DNA of 64,000 nucleotides from NCBI GenBank assembly GCA_004352715.1, contig SCFE01000011.1, forward strand, positions 1,700,326 to 1,764,325, read 5' to 3'. Source of the DNA: Hofstenia miamia (taxonomy: Eukaryota > Xenacoelomorpha > Acoela). The notes under the pieces were generated by a model that was given only the letters and a program-made list of their open reading frames with translations, did not search any database and was not told where the DNA came from. The position numbers and the translations under genes are program-made. Numbering within the stretch: position 1 is the first letter of the stretch; each line of letters opens with the position of its first letter. This document shows, one piece after another, positions 1 to 9,300 of this stretch.

Positions 1-1220
1 AAAATAGCTAATGTAAATGAATATTGAAGCAGAAAAATTAAATGTTTGCATTTTACATCGCATCAACATAAATGTGTTGATACAATAATAATGAAATTTA
101 AATACAATAATATAATAATTATTTTAAAGAAATTCTTAATGAAATCTATATAACATTACAATTGTAATAGAAAGTTTCGTTTTGACGCCCTCTCTCTTTT
201 TAATAGGTTTACAAGTCCCGATTGTTTCCAAATGAAAATTTTTAAGTTTTCGAAAGTTTTCCGCAGTTTTTTGGAAGTTTCTAGAGTTTACTAAAAGTGT
301 GGTATTTTCAAAGAATTTCATCTTCGTAATTCTTGATTTGCGATGTGTGACTATCACAAAACGGACGGATTGGATTTGCGTTAAGATCAACGAACATTAT
401 TTTGTTTGATTTTTGTTGATGTCCTTGTTTCGATTGGGTTTTTTAACTGATTCAAACACATACTTTTGTCAGAGGGAAGCATTCTCTAGATCCATGAATT
501 CTATTTTTCACTAATATATATGCAAACAACATATTTATAACCTTGTGTGATGATGTTATTAGGAATTTTTCATCCTTTAGCGTATTAATATCTTCAAAGA
601 AAAGTTACAACATCGGAACAGAGCCACAATTCAACATTATTGACTGGATGTAATCAAAATTCCTTGCTTTTAGTTCAGCAAATGACAATAGATATCAAAT
701 GACTTTTTTAATTACACGCAAAGCCGATGCTTTTTAAATATTTTCTTTTTTTGATTAATGGGTTGCCTACTATTTAATTGTTAAAGGGCCCAAATCCATA
801 AGCTTTTGGGACATTTTTTGGTCCGGATATTATTTTTCTGTTCAAGAAATGTACTTTATAATTTTGGCTTTGATTTATACTTAATTCATTATTTAATGAT
901 ATTCCCATTTACATGTAGTATATACAATTGGTAATTTTTGTTATAATTCAATGTAATAAATTACAGTGTACATTTAAAAAAGTAATTTGTATTAACGCTG
1001 TGTAAAAATAAATGAATATTTTTGAAAAATAATTTATCTTTGCGATGTTATTTTGAATTTCTTGTATTCTTTAGCCCTTACCTTTCTATTGCTATTTATG
1101 AAACATTAGTGTGACTGTTGGTTTTTAGGTCCGCATAGTCGCTTGTTGAACATTTGTATTATGACCGTCACCAACGTGTTCCGTGATATTTATGTTCTTA
1201 TTCTTTACTATTTTTTGCAG
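1..1220 (+). other. Upstream intron of the SLC22-like gene
   Basis: AT-rich sequence with no recognisable exon. It ends in a pyrimidine-rich tract and an AG acceptor (TTTTTTGCAG, 1211-1220) just before the first exon seen. An open frame runs through the acceptor from 1143, but its upstream part does not resemble the transporter and is taken as intron. The first ~200 residues of the protein must lie left of the window. Confidence 0.6.
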
Positions 1221-1434
1221 AACTGGCGTTGGTTGGAACTCATATTTGGCGTCTGCAGTCTTTCCATTGTCCTGTTAATCTGGTTGATGGATGAATCGCC
1301 CATTTGGCTAATATCTCGCAATCGGTTTGCTGAAGCAGAGATCATCCTTCAAAAGATTGCGACGGCTAATGGAAGAACGATTCCTCAAGAACATCTAAAC
1401 AAGTACATATCACGCTGTGTCAACGAAAAGGAAG
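1221..1434 (+). CDS. SLC22-like exon a (TM6 and ESPxWL motif)
   Basis: Phase 0 start after TTTTTTGCAG, phase 1 end before GTATGC. It encodes 71 codons plus one base: WRWLEL, one membrane segment (probably TM6), then ESPIWLISRNRFAEAE and a charged cytoplasmic stretch typical of the large TM6-TM7 loop. Confidence 0.88.
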
Positions 1435-4358
1435 GTATGCCACTTTAATGATTTTAGACTATTTCTTCAACAATTGAATAAATTTACAAATCAAATCATT
1501 GCAATTCCATTCTTAAGATTCACGAAATCTTTGATTCGAGCCTAAGTTGACCACCCCAGGTCAATCCAAACTCTACACATCAAGATTGTGCTCATGTTTG
1601 GATCACTTTCATCTCTAGCCTATCACATCCTTTTAATTTAAATTTTGGTTTGGACGCCATCTATCGTTTGATCTGTGAATAAATTTTATTATGATGTGTT
1701 TTAGACTAATGGCATAGAGATTCTTTCGTTAATTAAATATTATTTTAGTTGAAGAAAGCGCTGGCAGCATGCATGTTTTTCGGATATTCTCGCAGCCCGT
1801 CTTGAGAATCAAATGGTTGATTTTGTGTGCCATGTGGACGTGTATTAGCATCGGGTTTTATGCTGTGTTTTTCAGTTTACCTGATCTTTCTTCAAATATA
1901 TATGTCACCACATTTGCTTTTGGATGTTTATCAACTTTCTCAGAATTGGCAACATTCGGTGCAATAACAATTCTAGGTAAATATAATGTATTTATAGATT
2001 TAAATGTATGTTTATAGTAGGTGATAAATTATAACTGTAGTTTATTGCTAAAATCCAATTAAAATTTGGTTGGAAATTTTTTTCTAAATCAAATGTTAAA
2101 CTTAAACTTACCCATAATTTTAATCCATTTTCTCTAAAACTATTAAGAAATTTGGAAATCTATTGCTCATGCAGTTTTAAACATTTGTGCTAAAAATTAT
2201 TGTGTGTCTAAGGCACTTGAAATATCCATTTTTTCTTGAAAACCCGATGTTTTTTAAAAAAAAATTAAACTAGCCCATTACTTAATATTCCGATTTTAAT
2301 GAAATCTACGGTCCTGAATAGAACAGCTAACTTTAATTGTCTTTTTCAGTATGGTAAGCAATTAATGAAGAAAGAAAATGTAAATTAACCACTTTTTATA
2401 GAAACTATATTGGCAATTTGTTCATAAGTGTGCTTTATCACTAATGCAAAACTGAATTCATGGTTTTTTAATGCAAAATAAAATTATCAAATTGTAAGTA
2501 GCATTCTTTAAGATACAAATTTTCGAGTGGGTAATGTGTGGCTACGTGTATATATGAGGTCATATAAATTTAGCATGCGGTCGTTCGGGCGGATACGGGT
2601 GAGTATGTGTACTTATGATCATTTTACGAGTTTTTACGAAATTCCTTCCTCATTCAGGCCTGGTATACGCGTAAAAGGGAGTTTTGAAAATTAGTTTTAC
2701 ACCTGTTTGTGACTGTGGTGTGTATCGAATTGAATAAGTAGGTTAATTCGTCTGCTACTTCGATGGATGATCACTAAATGGTTTCATCAATATATATATA
2801 TATATATATACATGGAATTTAATTGCCGAGTTTGAGCACAGTATTTGATATACAACGAGCCCAAAACGAGCCTATTTTGCGGAAAGCAAATTTATAGTTC
2901 TGCTTGTTAATTCGATTATGGAGATTTTTCTTATTTTTGTAGTCAGTATGCCTTTCCTATAATCTTATTTAAGAAATGCGTATTAAATAATAGGAAGAGC
3001 TATGAAAAAATTCTTTGAGCACAATATTTTTAAAAAAATATCGAGCTAAAACGAGCCTCATTCAAAGATTTTATGTGGCGAGCCGAGCCGAACTTACACA
3101 AAATTAAAGCGCCGAGCTTGGAAATGTCGGATCTTTGAAAAGTCTGCGTCTTATATAGCAGCCAAGTATAATTCATCTGAATGATAAAGCATGTATATCA
3201 GAACGTTGGATATTTACCATTGTTTGAATTATACTTGGATTTGTGTTACATTAGTCGATTGCCCGATTGCAAATCACCACTGATGTAAACTCAGATGGAT
3301 GTTGCAGTTAAGAAAAAAGGTGTATGAATTTCTAATACTGACTTTAGGTCGACGGATTTGTTTACTATTTGTCCTTCTCTTCGGTGGGATTTGTGGGATT
3401 TGTATTCCTTTTGCTACTGTCTCTTGGATGAACATTACTCTTTCATTAACTGCTACTGCTTGTTTTTCTTCTGCGTTTGCCACAATCTACATCCTCACAT
3501 CCGAAATCTTTCCGACGCCAGTGCGAAATGCTGGTCTGGGCAGCTGTTCAATGATATGCAGAATAGGAACCGCAATTGTTCCCTATGTCTTATTGATTCC
3601 CCGTGGGGATATTGCAGTTTTCAGTTTAAGTAAGTGATTTGATTTTGAATTCTTTTGTCAAGATATCATTAGACGAAATTTCTTTAAGCGTTTATAAGCC
3701 CTCTAACGGTCAAGAAATTTTAATGGCTGAATACATGCAGCAAAGCGTAATTTACTCATAATTGTTTCGTAACGCAAACAAATTGCAATATTAAAAGTGC
3801 TATAGCTCTAAATACCAAATATTCATTTGTTTTTTACATATAAGTTCAATATTTTACGACGCCATCTAGCGAATCTTGAAAATAAAATTTTTTTACATAC
3901 CCTTTGAAATACACTTTAGTTGTATATTACAACTAATATTATAATTTATGATCTATCATAATTTCAGGTATTTTTGTCATGTTGTTCATTCCATTTTTGC
4001 ATGAAACTCGCGGGAGGGCGCTGCCCCAAATACTCAACGAAGCTGAGAACATTGGACTTCATTGGAATTTTTATGGAATTGAAAAATTGTCTTCTTCAAT
4101 TTTGGGACGATTTCCAAGATGCTTACCGCACTCATTTATACCCCGATCGGGTTCACAGTCGACGGGATTTTCTTCTTTTCAAAACGAGACTGGAAATGGT
4201 CAAACTAATCGAGCCTACCAGCCTAACCTTTTTTATCCCACTGCCGATGTAATGTACGTCGTTTTTTGTCATTTATTGTTGTTGCATTAATCATTTTTAG
4301 GTTAGAAGTACCTCCTTCAAAACCAGATGACGATGTAGATGCATCCATACAGCTTTAA
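1221..4358 (+). CDS. SLC22-like organic ion transporter, C-terminal half (5 exons)
   Basis: Seen: five exons (1221-1434, 1749-1976, 3348-3629, 3968-4253, 4301-4358) join in one frame to give 355 residues and a TAA stop at 4356-4358. The first three junctions are phase 1 and the last is phase 2, all GT-AG. The product starts at NWRWLEL and carries an ESPxWLI motif with the following amphipathic helix, then hydrophobic segments matching TM7 to TM12. LGRR spans the exon 2/3 junction, YILTSEIFPTPVRNAGLG is in TM10, and LHETRGRALPQ follows TM12. Known: these are SLC22 (major facilitator) signatures; the family has 12 TMs and about 530-560 residues and moves organic cations, anions or carnitine across the plasma membrane. 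Inferred: a plasma-membrane organic ion transporter; the substrate cannot be told. Oddities: the usual Arg of ESPRWL is Ile, and the last intron is 47 bp. No canonical AATAAA was found in the few hundred bases after the stop. About 200 N-terminal residues are outside the window. Confidence 0.9.
1749..1976 (+). CDS. SLC22-like exon b (TM7-TM8)
   Basis: Acceptor TATTTTAG, donor GTAAAT, phase 1 on both sides. The 228 bases encode the end of the cytoplasmic loop and two hydrophobic segments (IKWLILCAMW... and YVTTFAFGCL...). The frame joins its neighbours without a stop, and LGRR is rebuilt across the next junction. Confidence 0.87.
2791..2810. repeat. (TA)n microsatellite
   Basis: Ten TA units in intron b/c, next to a truncated hAT MITE. 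Confidence 0.95.
2824..3146 (-). mobile_element. hAT-like MITE, GGCTCG family, copy 1 (truncated)
   Basis: Lies antisense in the SLC22-like intron. Its reverse complement starts CAGACTTTTCAA and shares the GGCTCGGCTCG blocks and AT-rich core with copies at 29700-29908, 44525-44824 and 59552-59900. The inverted end at the 2824 side is missing, so the copy is 3'-truncated; it abuts a (TA)n tract. Confidence 0.8.
3348..3629 (+). CDS. SLC22-like exon c (TM9-TM11)
   Basis: Acceptor ACTTTAG, donor GTAAGT, phase 1. It completes the GRR motif, then encodes TM9, TM10 with the SEIFPTPVRNAGLG signature, and TM11 (RIGTAIVPYVLL). This is the most diagnostic exon for the family. Overlapping frames here are shadows. 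Confidence 0.9.
3968..4253 (+). CDS. SLC22-like exon d (TM12 and C-terminal tail)
   Basis: Acceptor ATTTCAG, donor GTACGT, phase 1 in and phase 2 out. It encodes TM12, then HETRGRALPQILNEAEN, which matches the post-TM12 ETKGRxLPET...EAE box of the family. A Ser/Pro/Asn-rich cytoplasmic tail follows, which is usually poorly conserved. Confidence 0.87.
4301..4358 (+). CDS. SLC22-like terminal coding exon
   Basis: After a 47-bp intron (4254-4300) ending TTTTTAG, the frame continues for 19 residues as LEVPPSKPDDDVDASIQL and ends at TAA. Read-through of the intron would also reach a stop within about 12 codons, so the splice is supported by the motif strengths and the acidic tail rather than by homology. 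Confidence 0.75.
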
Positions 4359-4740
4359 TGTCTTATTCCTTTCATTTTATTTGTATATTTGGTCTTGATG
4401 TGGCAGTATTCCTTGAATTTTATCATTTCTAATTATAAAGTGCTTTAATTTATTCTAGTCAATCAGCTGTTAGATTTCTACTTTTGACTCTTTGAATCAA
4501 GTTAGAAGTCTCCATTTCTAATCACAAATCAATTTCTCCAAACATTTATGACTTTTTGTTGGTGTTGATCGTAAATCTCTCAGTTGCATATTGACTAGGA
4601 TCGGTTTTATTTTTGTACACATGTAAATATGTATGTTTAAAATTGTGTTTGCAGTGCTATGTTTTCTTTTGTAAACTTTGTTAATAATGTAAAGTATGAT
4701 TTGTTACTTGTGTTCACAAATTTCGAATTTTTGATGCGTT
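4359..4740. other. 3' flank of the SLC22-like gene
   Basis: T-rich sequence, presumably 3' UTR and flank. A TATAAA at about 4433 is a possible weak polyadenylation hexamer. Nothing else is recognised. Confidence 0.4.
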
Positions 4741-4759
4741 TTTTTATATAATAGTTATC

Positions 4760-5141
4760 TAGCTTTAATAAGAACATGCAAAATATATTTCGACTTACAA
4801 AGTCATCGTCAGTTTTACAAATTATTCCCTCTAAATTTACTAGATTTTACAATAATAATTATAATTTCTTAAATTTTAAAAAGTGGCAAATTTAATTTAT
4901 AAATATAGTCTTCTTTTGTGTTTAAACTTGGTTGCAAGGATTTTATAAAAATACTCTCAATAATCTTTAAATTACTTGATCTTGACGTCTGATGTAATAT
5001 TTTGGTTCCAACATTTATTCCGCATTTATTTAGATGATTAGATATATTAGAACTGGTCTCATGTTCTTTAATTCTTCTTGATAGTTGCCTACTAAAAAAA
5101 CCAATATAATATCTAGCTATCCGGGGTTTTCTTAACCACAA
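4760..5141 (-). mobile_element. Penelope-like element remnant, GIY-YIG endonuclease domain
   Basis: Seen: a 90-residue minus-strand frame (5141 down to 4869) with YYIGFFSRQLSRRI (the YIG part and the Arg-bearing helix), then EH, a HLNKC segment, and ESIFIKSLQPSLN near the end. Known: this order (YIG, Arg, His, Glu, then a P-x-LN tail) fits GIY-YIG nucleases, which in animal genomes mostly come from Penelope-like retroelements. The following sequence down to about 4760 reads GATGACTTTGTAAGTCGAAA on the minus strand, a word I associate with the 3' end of such elements. Inferred: a 5'-truncated copy whose reverse transcriptase is gone; the LINE at 5308 lies just upstream of it in this orientation. 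Confidence 0.6.
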
Positions 5142-5307
5142 CGGGTGTCTGTTTATACGTTGTTTGCAGTATTATTAAACTGAAGACTAACTTCAATAAT
5201 AAAAAGACAAACTTTTCAAAATTACGCAAAAATATTTTCAAAGTGTTGCTAATTTCCATTGAAAATGAAATAAATCTATAATTGGTCAGGAATAACTTCT
5301 CCATTCA

Positions 5308-5958
5308 TTGGTAATTAGCCACTTTAATTATGGTAGTATTCTATTTTCAAACATACGCGAAGAACTAATTAAAAAGCTCGAAACTCAATATAAATGGGCC
5401 ATTAATGTTTGTAAACGAAGTTCTAGTGCTTTAAAAAAATATATTTATAAATCAATCCCAAGTCCTAAGCAGTTAATTCAAATAAATACCGTCACTAAAT
5501 TTTATAAAATTTTAAAATTGCTTCCACCCTATAATTGCATAAAAATCCCAGAATTTTCGAACAAGATCAATGAAAGAACAAAAAGATTTACTGTAAACAA
5601 GTATAAATCTAAAACAAAACGAAATTCTTTTATAAATAATGCAATAAGGCAATGGAATGAATTTCCCCAAGAGATCAAATGTATTAAAAATGTAAAACAC
5701 TTTCGCAAATATGTTAAGGAATTAATTCTAAAGCAAAAGTTCATCTGTGGAAAAGCTTGGGTAGGCTACAAATTTTATAATACTGATTATACTACTACTA
5801 CAAGACTATAATATCCGTAGCCTAAAATGACGCTTTTCTTGTATATATTTCATGTTTTATTATTTTTGTACATTATTGACGCTATTTAGAGAACTTATCA
5901 GTTTCTGAAATTGTAAATAAAAGTCTCTAAATATAGAATATCTTATCTTATCTTATTA
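5308..5958 (+). mobile_element. LINE 3' end, family 1 copy 1
   Basis: A 167-codon open frame (5308-5811) starts VISHFNYGSILFSN and contains NNAIRQWNEFPQEIK near its end. Both are typical of the C-terminal part of CR1/L2/Jockey-type LINE ORF2 proteins, after the reverse transcriptase catalytic core. It is followed by a short 3' UTR, AATAAA near 5918, and a tail of TATCTTA-like repeats (about 5938-5957). The upstream reverse transcriptase is absent (5' truncation). Its last residues FYNTDY match FYNPDY in the next copy, so the two are one family. Confidence 0.75.
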
Positions 5959-6004
5959 TTAATTCATTTATTAAAATTGGCGAAAAACAATAAATGATGA
6001 TGAA

Positions 6005-7133
6005 ATTCAGCAATTGCTTGCTTAGACCTCTCGAAAGCGTTCAATTCCATAGATCACAGTATCTTACTACAAAAAGTTAAATTTCTAGGTTTCTCTAATG
6101 ACAGCATAGGTCTCATCTCCAGTTACTTATACAATCGTATGCAAAGAGTTAAAATTAATGAATCTTTTTCAGATTGGGTATGTACTAAAAATGGGGTTTC
6201 GCAGGGTACAATTTTGGATCCGCTTCTTATTCAAAAATTTAAATAAACGATTTGTCCGAGAAAGTGACATGTGAGGTCATACAATATGCAGATGCCACAA
6301 TATTATTTAATTCTAATCAATTTTCCGAAAAAGCGGCTTAAACTCTCGAAACAAGCAGTGCTTCTCTTGCTAAATATTTTGCTTCTATAAAACTAAGAGT
6401 AAATCAACTAAAAACTCAATTCTGTATTGTTAAATCAAAAACTAAATCTACTGATACTTCAAAATACAAACTTAATTTCAACGGCATTCAAATATAAAAG
6501 GTTGAGTCTTTTAAATACCTCGGAATTATTTTTGACAGGCATCTAAATTTTGGGGATCAACTAAATCATGTTATTAGAAAAATGGCCATATTGATTAAAG
6601 CAATTAACTTAATTTCTCAAAAACTTCCAACTAATGCAAAAATCCAATTAATATATGCTCTAATATTAAGTCATTTCAACTATGCCAACATACTCTACAG
6701 AGACATAAACCAAGTTTCTCATAAAATTCAAAGTAGCAATAAATGATCATACCGTTAATAAGAATAATGAATATGAAAAAATTTCAAAATTATTTGTACG
6801 TCCGTAACATTACATCTATATAAATGTCTTAACGACGTTATTTTAAATAATTAATAACACTTTCCCATGTAACAAAAATTACTTTCTTACTGCAAAATTA
6901 GTCAATAAACAAAATAAAAGAACACGCAGAATTGAACCTATTAGGTATAACAATCGAACAATGAGAATTCATTCCTAAACACAGCTATAAATATATGGAA
7001 TGATTTACCAAAATACATTAAACAATTAAGTAGATCGAAAAACTTTAAAGTTAATATTAAATACTTTTGCATGTATAATATAAAAAACTGAAATGGCGAG
7101 GTTGTACATTTTATAATCCTGATTACTCTTTAA
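6005..7133 (+). pseudogene. LINE reverse transcriptase pseudogene, family 1 copy 2
   Basis: Seen by translating across several stops and frameshifts: LSKAFNSIDHSILLQK, then SYLYNRMQRVKI, GVSQGTILDPLL, INDLSEKVTCEVIQYADATI, SFKYLGIIFD, ALILSHFNYA and finally FYNPDY at the C-terminus. These are the ordered blocks of a LINE reverse transcriptase. Known: the catalytic motif should be YADD; here it reads YADA, so an active-site Asp is lost as well as the frame. It lies head to tail behind copy 1. Dead beyond doubt. Confidence 0.8.
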
Positions 7134-7814
7134 ATAGAAACTAGCAATCGCCATAGTTCCAGTTAACCATTACTTTTATTTGTAAATATTCTTTTTGTTT
7201 ACTTTTGTATTACTTTCTTGACACTTTCAGAATTATCAGTATTTTTATTTATTGTTAAACAATTTTTGAATATAGAATTTTGTTCTTCTAAATAGTGCAA
7301 AATGAAAAATACATTTGCACAAGATTTGATGACCAATATTTTAGAAGTTTCTGCATAAATTCTTACAAAAAATTGTGAATATACTAAGCTTTTCATGCCG
7401 AATATGATTTTTGTGTTATATTTAACATGCCAAGCATATTTGTTAACATAGGTTTAGGGGGAAAATTTAAATTGAATATATAAAAATTTAGGAGAAATTT
7501 GAATTCACAATACTAAAATTATCCAAATTGCAAAAAAATCAAAGCCATAGTTTTCATCAGTGTAAAAAGAATTTGTTCAGTTAATTGTCTGAAAACTTTA
7601 AATCACTACTGTATATGTGACATTGTTACCTGGCTAAATTGGGTTTGCATCACATTTCCGATAATACATTGCTAATGAATACTTTTCTTATCTGTGAAAA
7701 ATTCCATTGTTAGCTGACTAATCAGGTACTATATTTCATTGTGGTAATACATTGCTGACTAATTGAGCCACTTCACCGTGTTTGATGACTAATTGGAAAC
7801 TCGTATTACATTCA
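7134..7814. other. AT-rich spacer between LINE remnants
   Basis: No gene seen. It contains a 34-bp segment (7675-7708) that recurs after the next LINE at 8807-8840. Confidence 0.5.
7675..7708 (+). repeat. 34-bp direct repeat, left copy
   Basis: Matches 8807-8840 at 31 of 34 positions by eye. The pair brackets the LINE fragment 7815-8790. Confidence 0.7.
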
Positions 7815-8790
7815 ACTTATTATATGATGATCTTGTTTTGAACGGAGATGATGCTACAATCCTACTGGGTGGAACGCGTGGTCAAAACGGCCCAAGAAGT
7901 GCTCTGCGCTGTGAAAGACTGGTGTAATAACAACAACCTATTGATGAACGAAGAAAAAACGGTTGAAATGATTTTTTCTAAGGGTAGCTTTCCTTTGACT
8001 ACTACACAATACCCATCTGGCAAAGTCTTTCGAGCCATTAAAATCCTTGGAGTGTACATTGATAATGCCTTGTCATTTGAAGAACATGTCTCAAGGCTTC
8101 TACGAAAATGCAGAAGCAAAATGTTCCTTCTAAATAAGTTAAAGGCACAAGCTTACACCTTACGCGAGCTCAAGATACTTTACACTGCGTTGATATTGCC
8201 AAACATAACCTATTTGGTCTCAGTATCGGGAGGATGCAGGAAGTCATTACAGCAACTTAAAAAAAAACTACAGAGGAAGGCAATGCGACTGGGACATACG
8301 GATAACTTTGAATCAATCGAAACAATTGTGAGAAAGTCAAATGAAAAGCTGTTGAAGAGAATGTACTATGAGGACCATTTACTATCAGATCTAGTACCTG
8401 GAAGAATTGACTATGCCTCTACAAGTCTCCGGGAACGTTTACCAGCCCCTGAAAGAGATGTTGATAGGAGATTTACGTTTATTTTTCCAAACAGATTCTT
8501 CAAGAAATACTAGCATTCTCGCTGTAGCCTCCACTGTCTACCATATTCAATGATTCTCGGGTTCACACGTTACGAAATCATCAATCTAGAAATCGTCTCA
8601 CTTCCTACTTGCATTATCTACTTCCCAAGTCTCCAACCCTTACCAAAAGCACCGACACAAAAGGAAGACCACACCAGAGCTATCACGTTCGTGAAATGCC
8701 GCAAATAACTCTGCAAGCGAAGTGAATTTTATGATAGTTTGTAAATTTAGTCAGTTTGATGTCTTTCATTCTGAAATAAAGATAATTTCT
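7815..8790 (+). pseudogene. LINE reverse transcriptase pseudogene, family 2
   Basis: Seen: a short frame from 7815 reads YDDLVLNGDDATIL, the catalytic DD block. A second frame (7848-8513, 221 codons) continues with VKTAQEVLCAVKDWC, NNNLLMNEEKTVEMIF, ILGVYIDNALSFEEH, RELKILYTALILPNITYL and ends PNRFFKKY. Known: these are the motifs after the active site in Jockey/CR1-type LINEs. The two frames are offset, so a frameshift lies near 7870. The 5' part is missing. The 3' UTR runs to AATAAAG near 8775. The family differs from the two LINE copies at 5.3-7.1 kb. Confidence 0.8.
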
Positions 8791-8806
8791 AATTTGTAAT
8801 TTTGCA

Positions 8807-8840
8807 AATGAATAATTTTCTTAGCTGTAAAAAATTCCAT
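8807..8840 (+). repeat. 34-bp direct repeat, right copy
   Basis: Partner of 7675-7708. It may be a long target-site duplication of the LINE or of an older insertion. Confidence 0.65.
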
Positions 8841-9300
8841 GCACTTCTATTGCTTAGCTAGCATATGTACATAGTTTAATTCGTTTTTCAGGAATCTATA
8901 CATTACATGCAAGCAGTCACATTTTGTTTTTCAAATACACTGCTGTTTTATTTAGAAATTCTTATATTTAATTCATTTTTCACTAATATCAAATACCCCC
9001 AAGTCAAAGCATTCTTCTCTGCACTGTGTGACAGCAATTTTTAATGAGAAGCCATCTCTTTGATTCCATCCACTAAAATTAATAGTTCTTTTATGTAGTA
9101 ATTACTATTGTAAAAAACACAGAGTTCATGTACACTGACATGAAATAATCAAGTGTTTGGCTAGAAAACAATGTACATAAATCAACATGATAAATATTTA
9201 TTAAAAAAAGTGTACAAAAAATATAATTTTACCCCCATAACAAAGCAGAAATCAATTCATATATTTTGTGGAAATTATTAAATAACAATTTATTGGTCGA

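Noticed and set aside
136-390. 84-codon minus-strand open frame near the left edge
   Set aside because: No motif, no splice context and skewed AT-rich composition; fits chance in the intron of the transporter.
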